From positions 1 through 46,396 of the forward strand of contig CADCKR010000008.1 of the NCBI GenBank assembly GCA_902802105.1: 46,396 nucleotides of DNA. Direction: 5' to 3'. The notes below the pieces were generated by a model that saw only the letters and a program-made list of their open reading frames with translations, was not told where the DNA came from and did no database searches. The stretch's first letter is position 1. Every line of letters begins with the position of its first letter. Shown here piece by piece: positions 9,050-17,229 of this stretch. Made by a program: the position numbers and the translations under genes. Source of the DNA: an uncultured Ruminococcus sp. Its GTDB lineage: Bacteria; Bacillota; Clostridia; Oscillospirales; Acutalibacteraceae.

Positions 9050-9604
9050 TTATGCCCAGGGATTTGCGCTCTCCGGCTGACGTATGCCCACAAGTATGTG
9101 CTGTTCCCAAAGGTACCAGCGGCCGTCCTTTGCCTTCCTGAGAACTACGTCCCTCGGACTGTCTGCGCCGCCTGAGCGTATAAAAAGCTTTGCATAGCCT
9201 TCGTTCTGATAGGAATACGGGTTCTCCGATACCGTGACAGTATACGGCTGAGAGGGAAGATAATCATTCTGCGGTACTGCGCCGTTAAAATATGACCTTG
9301 GCACATAGTCTGCATCCCTGAAACGGTCTGCGATGAAAGACTTGTCATAAGCGCTCAGGGCGGCAGGACCTTTCAGGTATTCGATCATTGCAAGGCTTGC
9401 ATCCTTATCCTGAGGATAAAAGCAGAACGCAAGGACCGTAAGAGCCGCAGTATTGAAGGGGTCTGTAAGCGATGCCTGCGGCAATGCCTTGAACTGCTCC
9501 ACCGTTTCGGGAAGCTGTGAAAAAACGACATTTACCGACCTGCTGCCGCCTGATGTGCGGGCAGTATTGTTTGCGTTTGTTCCGATATTATCAAAAAGCC
9601 CCAT
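9050..9604 (-). CDS. Conserved hypothetical protein, 184 residues
   Basis: A soluble protein of 184 residues ending in PESANPWA. The pattern of FSQLPETVEQFKALPQASL near residues 28-46, a central FIADRFRDADYVPRSYF and a C-terminal GRWYLWEQHILVGIR resembles a conserved family of unknown function in gut Firmicutes. I am not certain of its DUF number. No catalytic motif is evident. The GGAG ribosome-binding site lies just before the start. It is the middle gene of the 10136-to-8608 cluster, 13 bases downstream of the membrane protein gene. Confidence 0.7.
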   Translation of the reverse strand: MGLFDNIGTNANNTARTSGGSRSVNVVFSQLPETVEQFKALPQASLTDPFNTAALTVLAFCFYPQDKDASLAMIEYLKGPAALSAYDKSFIADRFRDADYVPRSYFNGAVPQNDYLPSQPYTVTVSENPYSYQNEGYAKLFIRSGGADSPRDVVLRKAKDGRWYLWEQHILVGIRQPESANPWA

Positions 9605-9617
9605 TGTAACATCTCCT

Positions 9618-10136
9618 TTATTTCACATAAGACATGAGAAGCTGTTCTATATTGCCGATAAGCTCTGCACTGTTCTGAGGGAGTATCTGTTCGCTGTCGA
9701 TAGTGTAAGACTTGCCGGCTGCGCTGTAGGTAACGCTTGAAACAGGCTCGTCACCGTTTATATCATCACGCTTGTCGCAGTCGCTGAGCACCGGTATGCA
9801 GTGCTCCTTATACAGCTCACGCAGCTTCAGTGCAAGCTCAGGCGGCGCCTCGGTCTCCTGCTTTACGGTTCTTGCACCCTCAGATGGCTTTGAGCTGTAT
9901 TCAAGACTTGCTTTTTTGTCAGGTGATAACGTCAGCTTTACGCTCGTATGCTCGTATTTTGTGCCGCCTATGCGCTTGAATTCGCATACAAAGCTGTCGC
10001 TGTTGATTATAGCATCGTCATCGAAGGTGTAAAGCTTGTCCCGATGGTCGATGAGAAAGAACATAAAAGAGATCGCAGCAAAAACAAATACCATTATCCC
10101 TAAGAGTATAAAAGCAAAGATCGGCATATCACCCAT
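9618..10136 (-). CDS. Hypothetical single-pass membrane protein, 172 residues
   Basis: The first gene of the three-gene cluster. Residues about 4-27 form one hydrophobic helix (FAFILLGIMVFVFAAISFMF) followed by a positively charged HRDK stretch. The rest is a soluble domain with mixed strands and a helical C-terminus (ELIGNIEQLLMSYVK). GGGAGGTG lies 7 bases before the ATG at 10136; a second Met at codon 4 is an alternative. The family is not recognised. Being first in the cluster, it may tether or cooperate with the two soluble proteins, which is inference. Confidence 0.65.
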   Translation of the reverse strand: MGDMPIFAFILLGIMVFVFAAISFMFFLIDHRDKLYTFDDDAIINSDSFVCEFKRIGGTKYEHTSVKLTLSPDKKASLEYSSKPSEGARTVKQETEAPPELALKLRELYKEHCIPVLSDCDKRDDINGDEPVSSVTYSAAGKSYTIDSEQILPQNSAELIGNIEQLLMSYVK

Positions 10137-10203
10137 GATCCGGCACCTCCCGAAACGTGACAGAAGCTGACAAATTTATACACGGTATTTCCTGTCAAGA
10201 TAT

Positions 10204-10232
10204 ATTCTAACATAATTATTAAAAAAAGTAAA
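10204..10232 (-). promoter_or_regulatory. Predicted promoter of the three-gene hypothetical cluster
   Basis: On the minus strand, TTTACT (10232-10227), 17 bases, then TAGAAT (10209-10204), about 70 bases upstream of the first gene. Confidence 0.4.
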
Positions 10233-10287
10233 GCATATTGTTTGTTTTTTGTACATATTTCAATTTAAAATACCTTCTTTTTCCATT

Positions 10288-10382
10288 TTTTAATAAAAAA
10301 AACAGCCTGTACAGTACCGGCTTGCGCGCAGTCAGAGCCGAAGGAGCTCCAAAAGCCGCAGGCTGATATGGTACAGGACAGG
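10288..10382 (-). terminator. Large structured 3-prime element or terminator after the RlmI-like gene
   Basis: Downstream of the methyltransferase gene, the minus strand carries two nested complementary pairs: CCTGTAC with GTACAGG, and CAGCCTG with CAGGCTG. Between them lies a GC-rich segment with its own GGAGCTCC palindrome, and an uninterrupted run of eight T follows. It behaves like a terminator but is much longer (about 90 nt) than the others here. Confidence 0.5.
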
Positions 10383-10411
10383 TGTTGATGTCAGAAAAAG
10401 ATGAATTTTGT

Positions 10412-11638
10412 TTAAACTATCTGAAAAATGTAAAATTTAAGGTAATCGGTCTCGGGGACGTTCCAGAGTATCGGGTGGTCGGGTGCCTGCTGACGCGCTT
10501 CTATCTGGCGCAGTGAAACATGAGCGTCAAAGGCGGCGCTTTTGAGCATAGACCTGAAAAGCTCGTCCTTCATAAAGTGTGAGCATGAGCAGGTCGCAAG
10601 ATATCCGCCCCTTGGCAGCAGGCGCATAGCCCGGAGATTTATCTCTTTATAGCCGCGCATAGCGCTGTCAACGGTAGAGCGTGACTTCGTGAATGCCGGC
10701 GGGTCAAGAATGATGAAATCAAAGCCCTCACTTTTGGATATTTCGGGAAGAAGGTCAAAAACATTTGCGGCTCTGAACGACATTCTGCCGTCAAGTCCGT
10801 TCAATACGGCATTGCTTTTTGCCATCTCAACAGCGTCCTCGGAGATATCAACAGCGCATACGTGGCTTGCGCCGCCCTTTGCAGCGTTGAGAGCGAAAGA
10901 ACCGGTGTGTGTAAAGCAGTCCAGCACACGCCTGCCCCCTGCAAGCTTTGATACAGCAAGGCGGTTGTACTTCTGGTCAAGGAAAAAGCCTGTTTTCTGG
11001 CCGTTCTCGTAGTCCACATTATAGCGTATGCCGTTTTCGGTTATTACAGTACGGGTGGTCTCCGGCAGCGGCAGGCCTTCAAGGCGGTAGAAGCCCTTAT
11101 TCTGAGCCATTCCCTCCAGCTCGCGGATAGATACGTCATTGCGCTCAAAGATCGCGCTGATCTTCTGTCCGTCCTCAGTGAGCACCTTGTATATCAGCGG
11201 GAAGATAATATCCTTTCGCTGCTCGATGCCGAGGGAAAGCGTCTGCGTGACGAGAATGTCATTGAATCTGTCTACAGTAAGTCCGGGGAATGTATCGGCT
11301 TCACCGAATATTACGCGGCAGCAGTCAGTGTCATTGCCCATAACGGTCTTGCGGTAATCCCAGGCGTATCGTATGCGCCTTTCAAAGAACGCCTCGTCGA
11401 ATTTGTCGTTTATATTGGAGGATATGATCCTTATTTTTATTTTTGAGTTGTTATTGTAAAAGCCTGTACCGAGGTACTTTCCTTTTGATGAGAGCACATC
11501 TACAAGCTCACCGTCGTATGGTCTGCCGTCAAAGTCAGTCAGTTCGCCGTCATATACCCACGGATGCCCTTGTATTACGGACGATTCCGCTTTTTTGGTT
11601 ATTGCTATCGTTTTGAAGCCTCTGTTTTTGTATGCCAT
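10412..11638 (-). CDS. rlmI: RlmI-like 23S rRNA cytosine-5 methyltransferase (PUA + SAM-MTase)
   Basis: A class I SAM-dependent RNA methyltransferase of 408 residues. E. coli RlmI makes m5C1962 in 23S rRNA; the target here is inferred from the family. The N-terminal PUA domain (about 1-85) has GHPWVYDGEL. It is followed by the central EEHD-like region with GFFLDQKYNR, the SAM motif LDCFTHTGSFAL, the acidic DISEDAVEMAKSNA, the catalytic-loop LDPPAFTK, and TCSCSHF. The length matches the family (about 396 residues). It appears to be a single-gene unit with its own promoter upstream and the structured terminator downstream. Confidence 0.85.
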   Translation of the reverse strand: MAYKNRGFKTIAITKKAESSVIQGHPWVYDGELTDFDGRPYDGELVDVLSSKGKYLGTGFYNNNSKIKIRIISSNINDKFDEAFFERRIRYAWDYRKTVMGNDTDCCRVIFGEADTFPGLTVDRFNDILVTQTLSLGIEQRKDIIFPLIYKVLTEDGQKISAIFERNDVSIRELEGMAQNKGFYRLEGLPLPETTRTVITENGIRYNVDYENGQKTGFFLDQKYNRLAVSKLAGGRRVLDCFTHTGSFALNAAKGGASHVCAVDISEDAVEMAKSNAVLNGLDGRMSFRAANVFDLLPEISKSEGFDFIILDPPAFTKSRSTVDSAMRGYKEINLRAMRLLPRGGYLATCSCSHFMKDELFRSMLKSAAFDAHVSLRQIEARQQAPDHPILWNVPETDYLKFYIFQIV

Positions 11639-11674
11639 GAATTTCTACCTCTTTCACATTATCTTTATGATAAT

Positions 11675-11703
11675 ATTATATTACATTTTACCAACTGTTG
11701 CAA
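11675..11703 (-). promoter_or_regulatory. Promoter of the RlmI-like gene
   Basis: Minus strand TTGCAA (11703-11698), 17-base spacer, TATAAT (11680-11675), about 35 bases before the start codon. Confidence 0.7.
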
Positions 11704-11714
11704 TACAAACATTT

Positions 11715-11780
11715 TACTCCGGCGGCAAGCCGCCGCACCCGATTTTCTGCCTGTCTTTCTCATACCTTAGTCTGCGCCGC
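11715..11780. repeat. Partial copy of the dispersed repeat
   Basis: It contains CCGGCGGCAAGCCGCCGCACCC, also seen with one base change at about 25959-25980, and CTCATACCTTAGT followed by a GCCGCC run, as in the 26.0 kb copy. It is probably a truncated member of the same repeat family. Confidence 0.55.
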
Positions 11781-11836
11781 CCGAAAGCCGTCCGGAAAAT
11801 TAATTGAAAGCTGAAAGTTAAATACATATATGAGCA

Positions 11837-11930
11837 TAAAAAGAAGTAACCGCTCTGTCTGCACTTAGAGCGGTTACTTTGGTAACTTACACATAAGGGG
11901 ACAACCGTAATTGGCTGACCGCCTTGTTCT
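11837..11930 (-). ncRNA. Predicted small RNA, about 94 nt, resembling type I antitoxin RNAs
   Basis: On the minus strand a near-consensus promoter (TTGACA at 11964-11959, 16 bases, TATAAT at 11942-11937) faces a 13-bp perfect hairpin (11844-11856 paired with 11867-11879) followed by CTTTTT. The transcript between them, from about 11930 to 11837, holds no plausible open reading frame. Its GGCGGTCAGCCA...GTTACC layout recalls the RNA partner of small holin-like toxins in Firmicutes, but I find no toxin reading frame with a start codon on the opposite strand: a frame ends at the TAA in the hairpin but has an in-frame stop and no ATG. A free-standing regulatory RNA or an orphan antitoxin are both possible. 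Confidence 0.6.
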
Positions 11931-11936
11931 GTTTAT

Positions 11937-11964
11937 ATTATACCACGTTTTGCGAAGTTGTCAA
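11937..11964 (-). promoter_or_regulatory. Strong consensus promoter of the predicted small RNA
   Basis: Exact TTGACA and exact TATAAT hexamers, 16 bases apart, on the minus strand. This is one of the best promoter matches in the window, yet no protein-coding gene follows it. Confidence 0.75.
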
Positions 11965-11972
11965 GCGGCTTG

Positions 11973-12206
11973 CTGCCTGTTCAACACATACAGAAAATTA
12001 GTTAGGAGTGTGGAGTGTGGGGTGTGGAGTTAAAATAAACTATCGTCTGCTAAAAAAGTCTTTGCAAAGCACCGCGAATGCACCTACTTCTACGGGACTA
12101 TCTGCCGAATGAGCAGGAAGGAGCGACACAAAAAAACTAACGCCGTTGTTTGACACTTGCAGGGAGCGGGAGCGGACACGGGAGCGGCAGCTTGCCGCCG
12201 GACAGG
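11973..12206. repeat. Dispersed repeat, copy A (long form)
   Basis: Shares long stretches with the reverse complement of copy B (25956-26157): the CCGCGAATGCACCT core, GCCGAATGAGCA, GGAGCGACACA, CTAACGCCGTTGTTT, AGGGAGCGGGAGCGGACA and GGCAGCTTGCCGCC. It starts with CTGTTCAACACATAC as copies C and D do, but then carries a short GTGTGGAGTGTGGGG insertion. It lies between the small RNA and rpmE, and no coding sequence is convincing across it. Confidence 0.8.
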
Positions 12207-12263
12207 GGAGCGCAGGCTCTGCGCCGCCGCGCAATTTTTTTCGGAATATTTTGAAGAATATGC

Positions 12264-12292
12264 TTGCATTTTGGACAAATGTATGTTATAAT
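12264..12292 (+). promoter_or_regulatory. Promoter of rpmE
   Basis: TTGCAT (12264-12269), 17-base spacer, TATAAT (12287-12292). The GCTTGCATTTTGG context is shared with the tuf promoter. Confidence 0.75.
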
Positions 12293-12332
12293 TCGTTTGT
12301 TATCTATGGAGAAACGAAAGAGGTGAGTAACC

Positions 12333-12536
12333 ATGAAGGAGAACATTCATCCTAAGTATCAGCAGACGACTATCACGTGTGCTTGCGGCAATGTTATTGA
12401 AACAGGCTCAACCAAGAGCAATATCCGTGTTGAAATCTGCTCAAAGTGCCACCCGTTCTTCACAGGCAGACAGAAGCTTGTTGATACAGGCGGACGTGTT
12501 GATAAATTCAAGAAGCGCTATGGTATGGGTAAATAA
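12333..12536 (+). CDS. rpmE: Ribosomal protein bL31, zinc-binding form
   Basis: A 50S subunit protein of 67 residues, a typical bL31 length. The zinc ligands of the C+ form are present: Cys16 and Cys18 in TCACGN, and Cys37 and Cys40 in CSKCHPF. The family signature HPFFTG is followed by the [11 protein letters not shown] tail. The start ATG has AGGTGAG upstream. It is transcribed from its own promoter with a short leader, and a YigZ-family gene follows 75 bases downstream on the same strand. Confidence 0.95.
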   Translation: MKENIHPKYQQTTITCACGNVIETGSTKSNIRVEICSKCHPFFTGRQKLVDTGGRVDKFKKRYGMGK

Positions 12537-12611
12537 TCAATCCGTTGGTTCAGTCAGGGCGGCACAGGTTTGTGTCGTCCTTTTCTGTATCTCGTAAAAA
12601 GGAGAAATATT

Positions 12612-13232
12612 ATGCAGAGCTACAAAACCGTTGAACATGAAGCTCAGGATGAATTTGTTGAACAGCGCTCACGATTCATCGGATATGTCAAGCCCGTCAC
12701 TACAGAAGAGGAAGCGCTTGACTTCATAAACGAAAAGCGCAGGAAGCATTGGGATGCAACACACAATGTCTATGCGTATTCGCTGCGCAGCGGTCAGCTG
12801 AGACGCTGCAGCGATGACGGTGAGCCTCACGGCACAGCAGGTATGCCTGCCCTTGATGTGATACTCAAATCCGATGTTACCGATGTCGTCTTAGTCGTGA
12901 CACGCTATTTCGGCGGGATACTGCTCGGCACAGGCGGTCTTGTGCGCGCATATACCAAGGGCGCCAGGATAGCCCTCGATGCAGGCGGTATCGTCACGAT
13001 GGAAAGCTGCACAGTTGCAAGCATCAGATGCAGCTATTCCGGCTATGGGAAGATATCCGCACTGATACCGGCAAACGGCGGAGTTATTGATGATACGGCC
13101 TTTACCGACATGGTGGAGCTGACCTTTCATATGCCAAAGGGCAGCGTTGACAGCTTCCGCAAGCAGCTGACAGACCTTACCGGCGGTACAGTCGAACCTG
13201 AACTGCTCGATGAACGCTGGTTCAGGAATTGA
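12612..13232 (+). CDS. YigZ/IMPACT family protein (UPF0029)
   Basis: A 206-residue protein of the YigZ/IMPACT family, proposed to take part in translation-stress regulation; its bacterial function is not settled. I use ATG 12612, with AAAGGAG before it, instead of the upstream in-frame codon at 12570. The N-terminal domain shows the signature SRFIGYVKPV, HWDATHNVYAY, CSDDGEPHGTAGMP and VTRYFGGILLGTGGLVRAY. Residues about 135-206 form the small C-terminal ferredoxin-like domain typical of the bacterial members. Length and architecture are normal. Confidence 0.88.
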   Translation: MQSYKTVEHEAQDEFVEQRSRFIGYVKPVTTEEEALDFINEKRRKHWDATHNVYAYSLRSGQLRRCSDDGEPHGTAGMPALDVILKSDVTDVVLVVTRYFGGILLGTGGLVRAYTKGARIALDAGGIVTMESCTVASIRCSYSGYGKISALIPANGGVIDDTAFTDMVELTFHMPKGSVDSFRKQLTDLTGGTVEPELLDERWFRN

Positions 13233-13304
13233 CAGGGCTTTTCCGGACAGACTGATATATCACAATAGTGAGATACATGACCGTATGACAGCTGCATACA
13301 CGGC

Positions 13305-13339
13305 AAAAAGCCGCGGACATTTTAAGTCTGCGGCTTTTT
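13305..13339. terminator. Intrinsic terminator between converging genes
   Basis: AAAAAGCCGCGGAC and GTCTGCGGCTTTTT form a stem around a 7-base loop with A- and T-runs on both sides, so it can serve both the YigZ-family gene and the lipoprotein gene that converges on it. Confidence 0.85.
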
Positions 13340-13389
13340 CAGTGTGTTTTTTTGGCTGCTGCGAAAACGTCATTCATGCGCACAAAGCG

Positions 13390-15657
13390 TTATCTTACAT
13401 AGGTGACTGCGCCCGAAACAGTGAAGGAGGTGTATTCCTCACCGCCCGAAACAGCCGCTTTTTTGTAATATCCGTGTATGCTTTCGCCCTCGGCGGTACC
13501 GCCGATGCAGACCTTGTAGGTCTCGCCCTCATTTAGCGCTGCGCTGCTGAGAATGATGCAGCTGAAATCTACCTCCGGCGACATTGCGGCTATAACATTA
13601 TTATTGCTGTCGGTAATGCATACAAGAGTGCCTGCCTTCTGTGCGCCGGAGAAAACTATCGCAGCCGTTTTCTGTGTGGAGCTGTTTCCGGGCATTTCAA
13701 GCATATCCGATGTGCCTGCGCCGATAAGCATACCGCCGGTGACAGAGCAGCTGCCGTCATGGTCGATTATGCCGTTTCCGCCGGTTTTCGGGCCGTTGAG
13801 TATTATCGCGCCGCCGGAAATGTTCAGCGCCGAGTTTGAATCAAGTCCGTCACCGCCTGAGCTTACGCAGACCGTGCCGCCGCTGATGTTTATCTCTGAG
13901 GTTGAATTTTCTGATGAGATATTTCCGCTTGTATTGTTATCAGCATTGGGCGGCGTCTGACCGTTCTGGCCGGGGTCGAAGCCATCGGGCATAGAAGGCG
14001 GCGTCTGACCGTTCTGGTCGGAGCCTGAGCCATCGGGCATAGAAGGCGGCGTCTGACCGTTCTGGCCGGAGCCTGAGCCATCGGGCATAGAGGGCGGCGT
14101 CTGACCGTTCTGGCCGGGATTGAAATTACCGGGTCTGGAGCGTCTGCCGCCGAAGTTCATGCCGTTATCAAAGTTTCCGAAGCCGCTGTTATCATTGCCG
14201 CCCGCAGCATTAACGCCGTCATCACTTGCGGTAATGTCGATATCGCCGCCGGAAATGCCTATCCTCATGGCTTCAAGTCCCTCATACGATTTTTTTATGG
14301 TTATGCTGCCGCCTGTTATTGCGATATCCGAATCAGCGTGAATGCCGTCATCGCCGGAGCTGAGGGTGAGAGTGCCTTCGGTTATTGATGCGCTGCCGTT
14401 TGAATGTATTGCATCATCATAGCAGTCAGCGGTGATAGTGCCTCCGTTAATGATGATATCGGTGCCGGCTTTCAGTCCCTTGCGGCTTTCCTCGGATGAT
14501 GAGGTCTCGCCGGCGCCGTCCTGAGAGCTCTGCTCTGTCTGAGCTTTTGTCTCCGAGCGTGCGGCCGAAACCGTCGTAAGCACAGAGCCGCTGACATCGG
14601 CGTTTGACTGAGAGCCGTCCTGAGATTTATCAGACTGCGCGTTATCGCCGAAGCGTCTGTCCGGTCTTTCGCGGCCGGGATCAAAATTTCTGCCGCCGAA
14701 ATCATCCCTTGAATTATTCGCCGGAGCTTTTTCGGAGCCGCCTGCTGTCGTTATGTTTATGCTGCCGCTCTTTACAGTCAGCGACTTTTCTGCCTGTATA
14801 CCGTCATTTGCAGCATTTACATTTATCTCAGCATTTTCTATTATGATATGGCCAAGCTCACTCTTGTCCGTATCGGAATAAGTTGAGCGCAGACCATCGC
14901 CGCCCTTTGCATCGACAGTGATAATACCGCCGCTTACAGAGAGGTCATCTCTGCCGGTGATACCGTGTTTTACAGCAGTCACGTTTATGGTGCCGCCGGT
15001 TATCCTGAGAATATCCTTGCAGGTTATGCCGTTTTTGGCGCGGCCGTTTACATTCAGTGTGCCGCTGCCAAGTATAGTAAGGTCGTCTTTGGAGAAAAGC
15101 GCTGCATCCGGCGCGCTGTCGTACTCGCTGATGTAGGAATCTCCATCGCTGAGGGTGCTTTCGCTGCCCTCCGGAAGAACGATTATCGTCTTTTTGCTCT
15201 TTGCCGAATAGATCGCAGGAGCATTCTTGCTGTTTATCTGCACATTGTCAAGCACAAGCCTTACGGTATCGCCGCTGCCTGCATTAACTGTAATATTGCC
15301 GTCATTTAAACTGCCGCTTATAATATACGTTCCTGCTGCGGAAACAGTAAGAGTGCCGTCCTTGAATACCGCTCCGCTGCCGGATATTTCGGCGCTGCTT
15401 CCGCTGAGCTTTATGCTTGATGCGTTATCCTTATCGACATCGGCGTTTGTGTCCTCCTCCTCAATAGCAACGCTTACGGCTGAAACTGCGGGAGATATCG
15501 TATTTGTGCCTGATTCCGCGCCGAGTGATGAAGAATTAAGCTCCACCTTTTCGCCTTTCTTTTCCGAGCAGCCTGTCAGCAGCATAGAACCCGCTATCGC
15601 TGCGCACAGTACCGCAGTTACTATACACCTGAACATTACCCTTTTGTATCTTTTCAT
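13390..15657 (-). CDS. Lipoprotein with Cthe_2159-like carbohydrate-binding beta-helix
   Basis: A 755-residue exported lipoprotein with a lipobox LLTGC near residues 25-29. I use ATG 15657 over a GTG three codons upstream; GGGTGG precedes it. The body is built from repeated turns of the type ISGGxIxVxxxxDGI(H/N), for example GDDGIHADSDIAITGGSITI, typical of the right-handed beta-helix family that includes the cellulose- and pectin-binding Cthe_2159. A low-complexity linker rich in Gly, Asn, Gln and Pro interrupts it. The role is inferred as binding or displaying at plant polysaccharide. No neighbour supports a specific pathway. Confidence 0.8.
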   Translation of the reverse strand: MKRYKRVMFRCIVTAVLCAAIAGSMLLTGCSEKKGEKVELNSSSLGAESGTNTISPAVSAVSVAIEEEDTNADVDKDNASSIKLSGSSAEISGSGAVFKDGTLTVSAAGTYIISGSLNDGNITVNAGSGDTVRLVLDNVQINSKNAPAIYSAKSKKTIIVLPEGSESTLSDGDSYISEYDSAPDAALFSKDDLTILGSGTLNVNGRAKNGITCKDILRITGGTINVTAVKHGITGRDDLSVSGGIITVDAKGGDGLRSTYSDTDKSELGHIIIENAEINVNAANDGIQAEKSLTVKSGSINITTAGGSEKAPANNSRDDFGGRNFDPGRERPDRRFGDNAQSDKSQDGSQSNADVSGSVLTTVSAARSETKAQTEQSSQDGAGETSSSEESRKGLKAGTDIIINGGTITADCYDDAIHSNGSASITEGTLTLSSGDDGIHADSDIAITGGSITIKKSYEGLEAMRIGISGGDIDITASDDGVNAAGGNDNSGFGNFDNGMNFGGRRSRPGNFNPGQNGQTPPSMPDGSGSGQNGQTPPSMPDGSGSDQNGQTPPSMPDGFDPGQNGQTPPNADNNTSGNISSENSTSEINISGGTVCVSSGGDGLDSNSALNISGGAIILNGPKTGGNGIIDHDGSCSVTGGMLIGAGTSDMLEMPGNSSTQKTAAIVFSGAQKAGTLVCITDSNNNVIAAMSPEVDFSCIILSSAALNEGETYKVCIGGTAEGESIHGYYKKAAVSGGEEYTSFTVSGAVTYVR
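13949..14120 (-). repeat. 48-bp tandem repeat encoding a Pro/Gly linker
   Basis: About three and a half units of 48 bp encode the 16-residue unit GQNGQTPPSMPDGSGS with small changes. The units are nearly identical in DNA and lie inside the lipoprotein gene, in frame. Confidence 0.9.
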
Positions 15658-15804
15658 AGCTGCCACCCATGTAGTTATTGACGGAATGTTTTCCGTTTCG
15701 CTGTTTGATTTGTTTTGCCTTATCCTGAGAACAGTATATAATACATATCGTAAATAATTATTATATTCCTATGAAACAAATGTAAATATTACCTTGAAAT
15801 ATTT

Positions 15805-15836
15805 AAAGAAAAAAAGCATCCCGGAAATGGATGCTG
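15805..15836 (-). terminator. Intrinsic terminator after the DUF1624 gene
   Basis: On the minus strand AGCATCC pairs with GGATGCT around a short loop and is followed by seven T. It lies about 20 bases beyond the DUF1624 stop codon. Confidence 0.85.
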
Positions 15837-15857
15837 AGCCCTGCATGAATGCAGGAT

Positions 15858-16712
15858 CTAACGAAATAATACAGGCGCTGCCGCGCAGATGCATTGAAAC
15901 ATGAATATTGCGCCCTTGACCGCATAGCACAGCGCAAATATGACAGGCTGATGTGCAAGATATATAAGCAGCGAATGTCTGCCAAGCAGGGCAAAGAAGG
16001 GTATGCGCTTTTTGAACATGAATTTCGGGAACTTGTGCAGTATGCCGATACGCCCTATATACGTTCCGGCAATGAAGAGGAATGTCCAGGGAATGATAGG
16101 GAAGTAGTCGCTTGATTCAAAGGTGTTGTGCGGAAATCCCAGCATAAACAGAAAATGAGTACTGTAAAAGCTGTCGGGGATACTTACCGAAAAAAGCGGC
16201 GGCACTCCGAAAATATGTATCGGTACGCTGAACGTCAGAGCAAATATTACGGCGTTGAACAATATCCCTATCCACGGCGGTATCAGCTTCAGGTATTTGT
16301 TTATAAGCCCGTACAGTATCATGCTTGCAGAAAGCATATGCAGGATGCCGAACCGTATCATGTTCTTTTCGCCTAAAACGAAGTATGTTATGATAGTTAC
16401 TATTACGGATATTATTGCAAGCTTGACGCCTCGTTCAAGATTTGAATGGCTCAGGTTGCAGGAAAGTCCGGCAATGAGTATAAAAAGCCCTGCGAAGAAT
16501 GGTTCGGCAGGCGAGAAGAAATTTATCAGCCATATACCCCAGCTCATACCGAAAAAGAAGCCTATTGTATAGAATGTGTGGTAGAATATCATGCAGAATA
16601 TAGCAAAGCCTCGCAGCTCGTCAAGGGTGTGCATACGGGGCCTTGATTTCGGCTGAGGTCTCTGCTGATCGTTTTGCTTAGAAACCGATCGTGTATTTTC
16701 GCTGCTTGTCAT
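15858..16712 (-). CDS. DUF1624 / HGSNAT-like multi-pass membrane protein
   Basis: A 284-residue integral membrane protein with about seven hydrophobic helices. The N-terminal cytoplasmic tail is polar, followed by the family signature DELRGFAIFCMIFYH with the histidine conserved in the heparan-alpha-glucosaminide N-acetyltransferase-like group. Other signatures are GLFILIAGLSCNLS, RFGILHMLSAS and GRHSLLIYLAHQPV. Members are thought to move acyl groups across the membrane to sugars; the substrate here is unknown. AAAGGGG lies before the ATG. It is divergent from the thioesterase gene across about 100 bases. Confidence 0.82.
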   Translation of the reverse strand: MTSSENTRSVSKQNDQQRPQPKSRPRMHTLDELRGFAIFCMIFYHTFYTIGFFFGMSWGIWLINFFSPAEPFFAGLFILIAGLSCNLSHSNLERGVKLAIISVIVTIITYFVLGEKNMIRFGILHMLSASMILYGLINKYLKLIPPWIGILFNAVIFALTFSVPIHIFGVPPLFSVSIPDSFYSTHFLFMLGFPHNTFESSDYFPIIPWTFLFIAGTYIGRIGILHKFPKFMFKKRIPFFALLGRHSLLIYLAHQPVIFALCYAVKGAIFMFQCICAAAPVLFR

Positions 16713-16731
16713 GGTGTCGCCCCTTTGTGAA

Positions 16732-16760
16732 TTGATATTTTCGATAAAACGTGATACAAT
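16732..16760 (+). promoter_or_regulatory. Promoter of the FlK-like thioesterase
   Basis: TTGATA (16732-16737), 17 bases, TACAAT (16755-16760), about 55 bases before the start codon. Confidence 0.6.
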
Positions 16761-16814
16761 CCATTATAGCAGTTAATGCTGGCATAATCAAGACCAAAGA
16801 AAGGAATGACAAGC

Positions 16815-17210
16815 ATGAGCGAATTAAAAACAGGCATAAAAGCCGAGGTAAGCACTATCGTGACCGAAAGCAGTACGGCTCTGAGCATGGGCAGCGGAGC
16901 ATTGGAGGTCTTTGCAACGCCGGCAGCGGCAGCAATGGTTGAGAAAGCAGCCTGCAAGCTGTTGGAGCCGTATCTTGAAGAGGGAATAACGACCGTTGGC
17001 ACGAAGCTGTGCATAGATCATGTAAGCGCAAGCCCGATAGGCTCAAGGATAACGGCGTCGGCGGAGCTTACGGAGATCGACGGCAGGAGATACGTTTTTG
17101 CTGTACGCGCGGAGGATGAGCTCGGCGAGATAATACGCGGCACACACGAGCGTTTTGCCGTAAAAAGTGAGCGCTTCATGGAAAAAACCATCACTTCACA
17201 CAAAATTTAA
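16815..17210 (+). CDS. FlK-like hotdog-fold thioesterase
   Basis: A 131-residue hotdog-fold protein resembling fluoroacetyl-CoA thioesterase FlK and its many Firmicute relatives. The region STALSMGSGALEVFATPA carries the family Thr/Ser and the helix entry, followed by the conserved Glu in AAMVEKAA. DHVSASPIGSRITASAEL and the GTHERF end match the later strands. ATG 16815 is preferred over the ATG at 16806 because AAGGA stands about 10 bases before it and only directly against the earlier one. The physiological acyl-CoA is unknown; the family usually does not act on fluoroacetate. Confidence 0.78.
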   Translation: MSELKTGIKAEVSTIVTESSTALSMGSGALEVFATPAAAAMVEKAACKLLEPYLEEGITTVGTKLCIDHVSASPIGSRITASAELTEIDGRRYVFAVRAEDELGEIIRGTHERFAVKSERFMEKTITSHKI

Positions 17211-17229
17211 AAGCGCCAAGGCAAGCAGA

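Noticed and set aside
11821-11880. Holin-like type I toxin gene paired with the predicted small RNA
   Set aside because: The plus-strand frame that ends at the TAA of the hairpin has an in-frame stop 12 codons earlier and no start codon.
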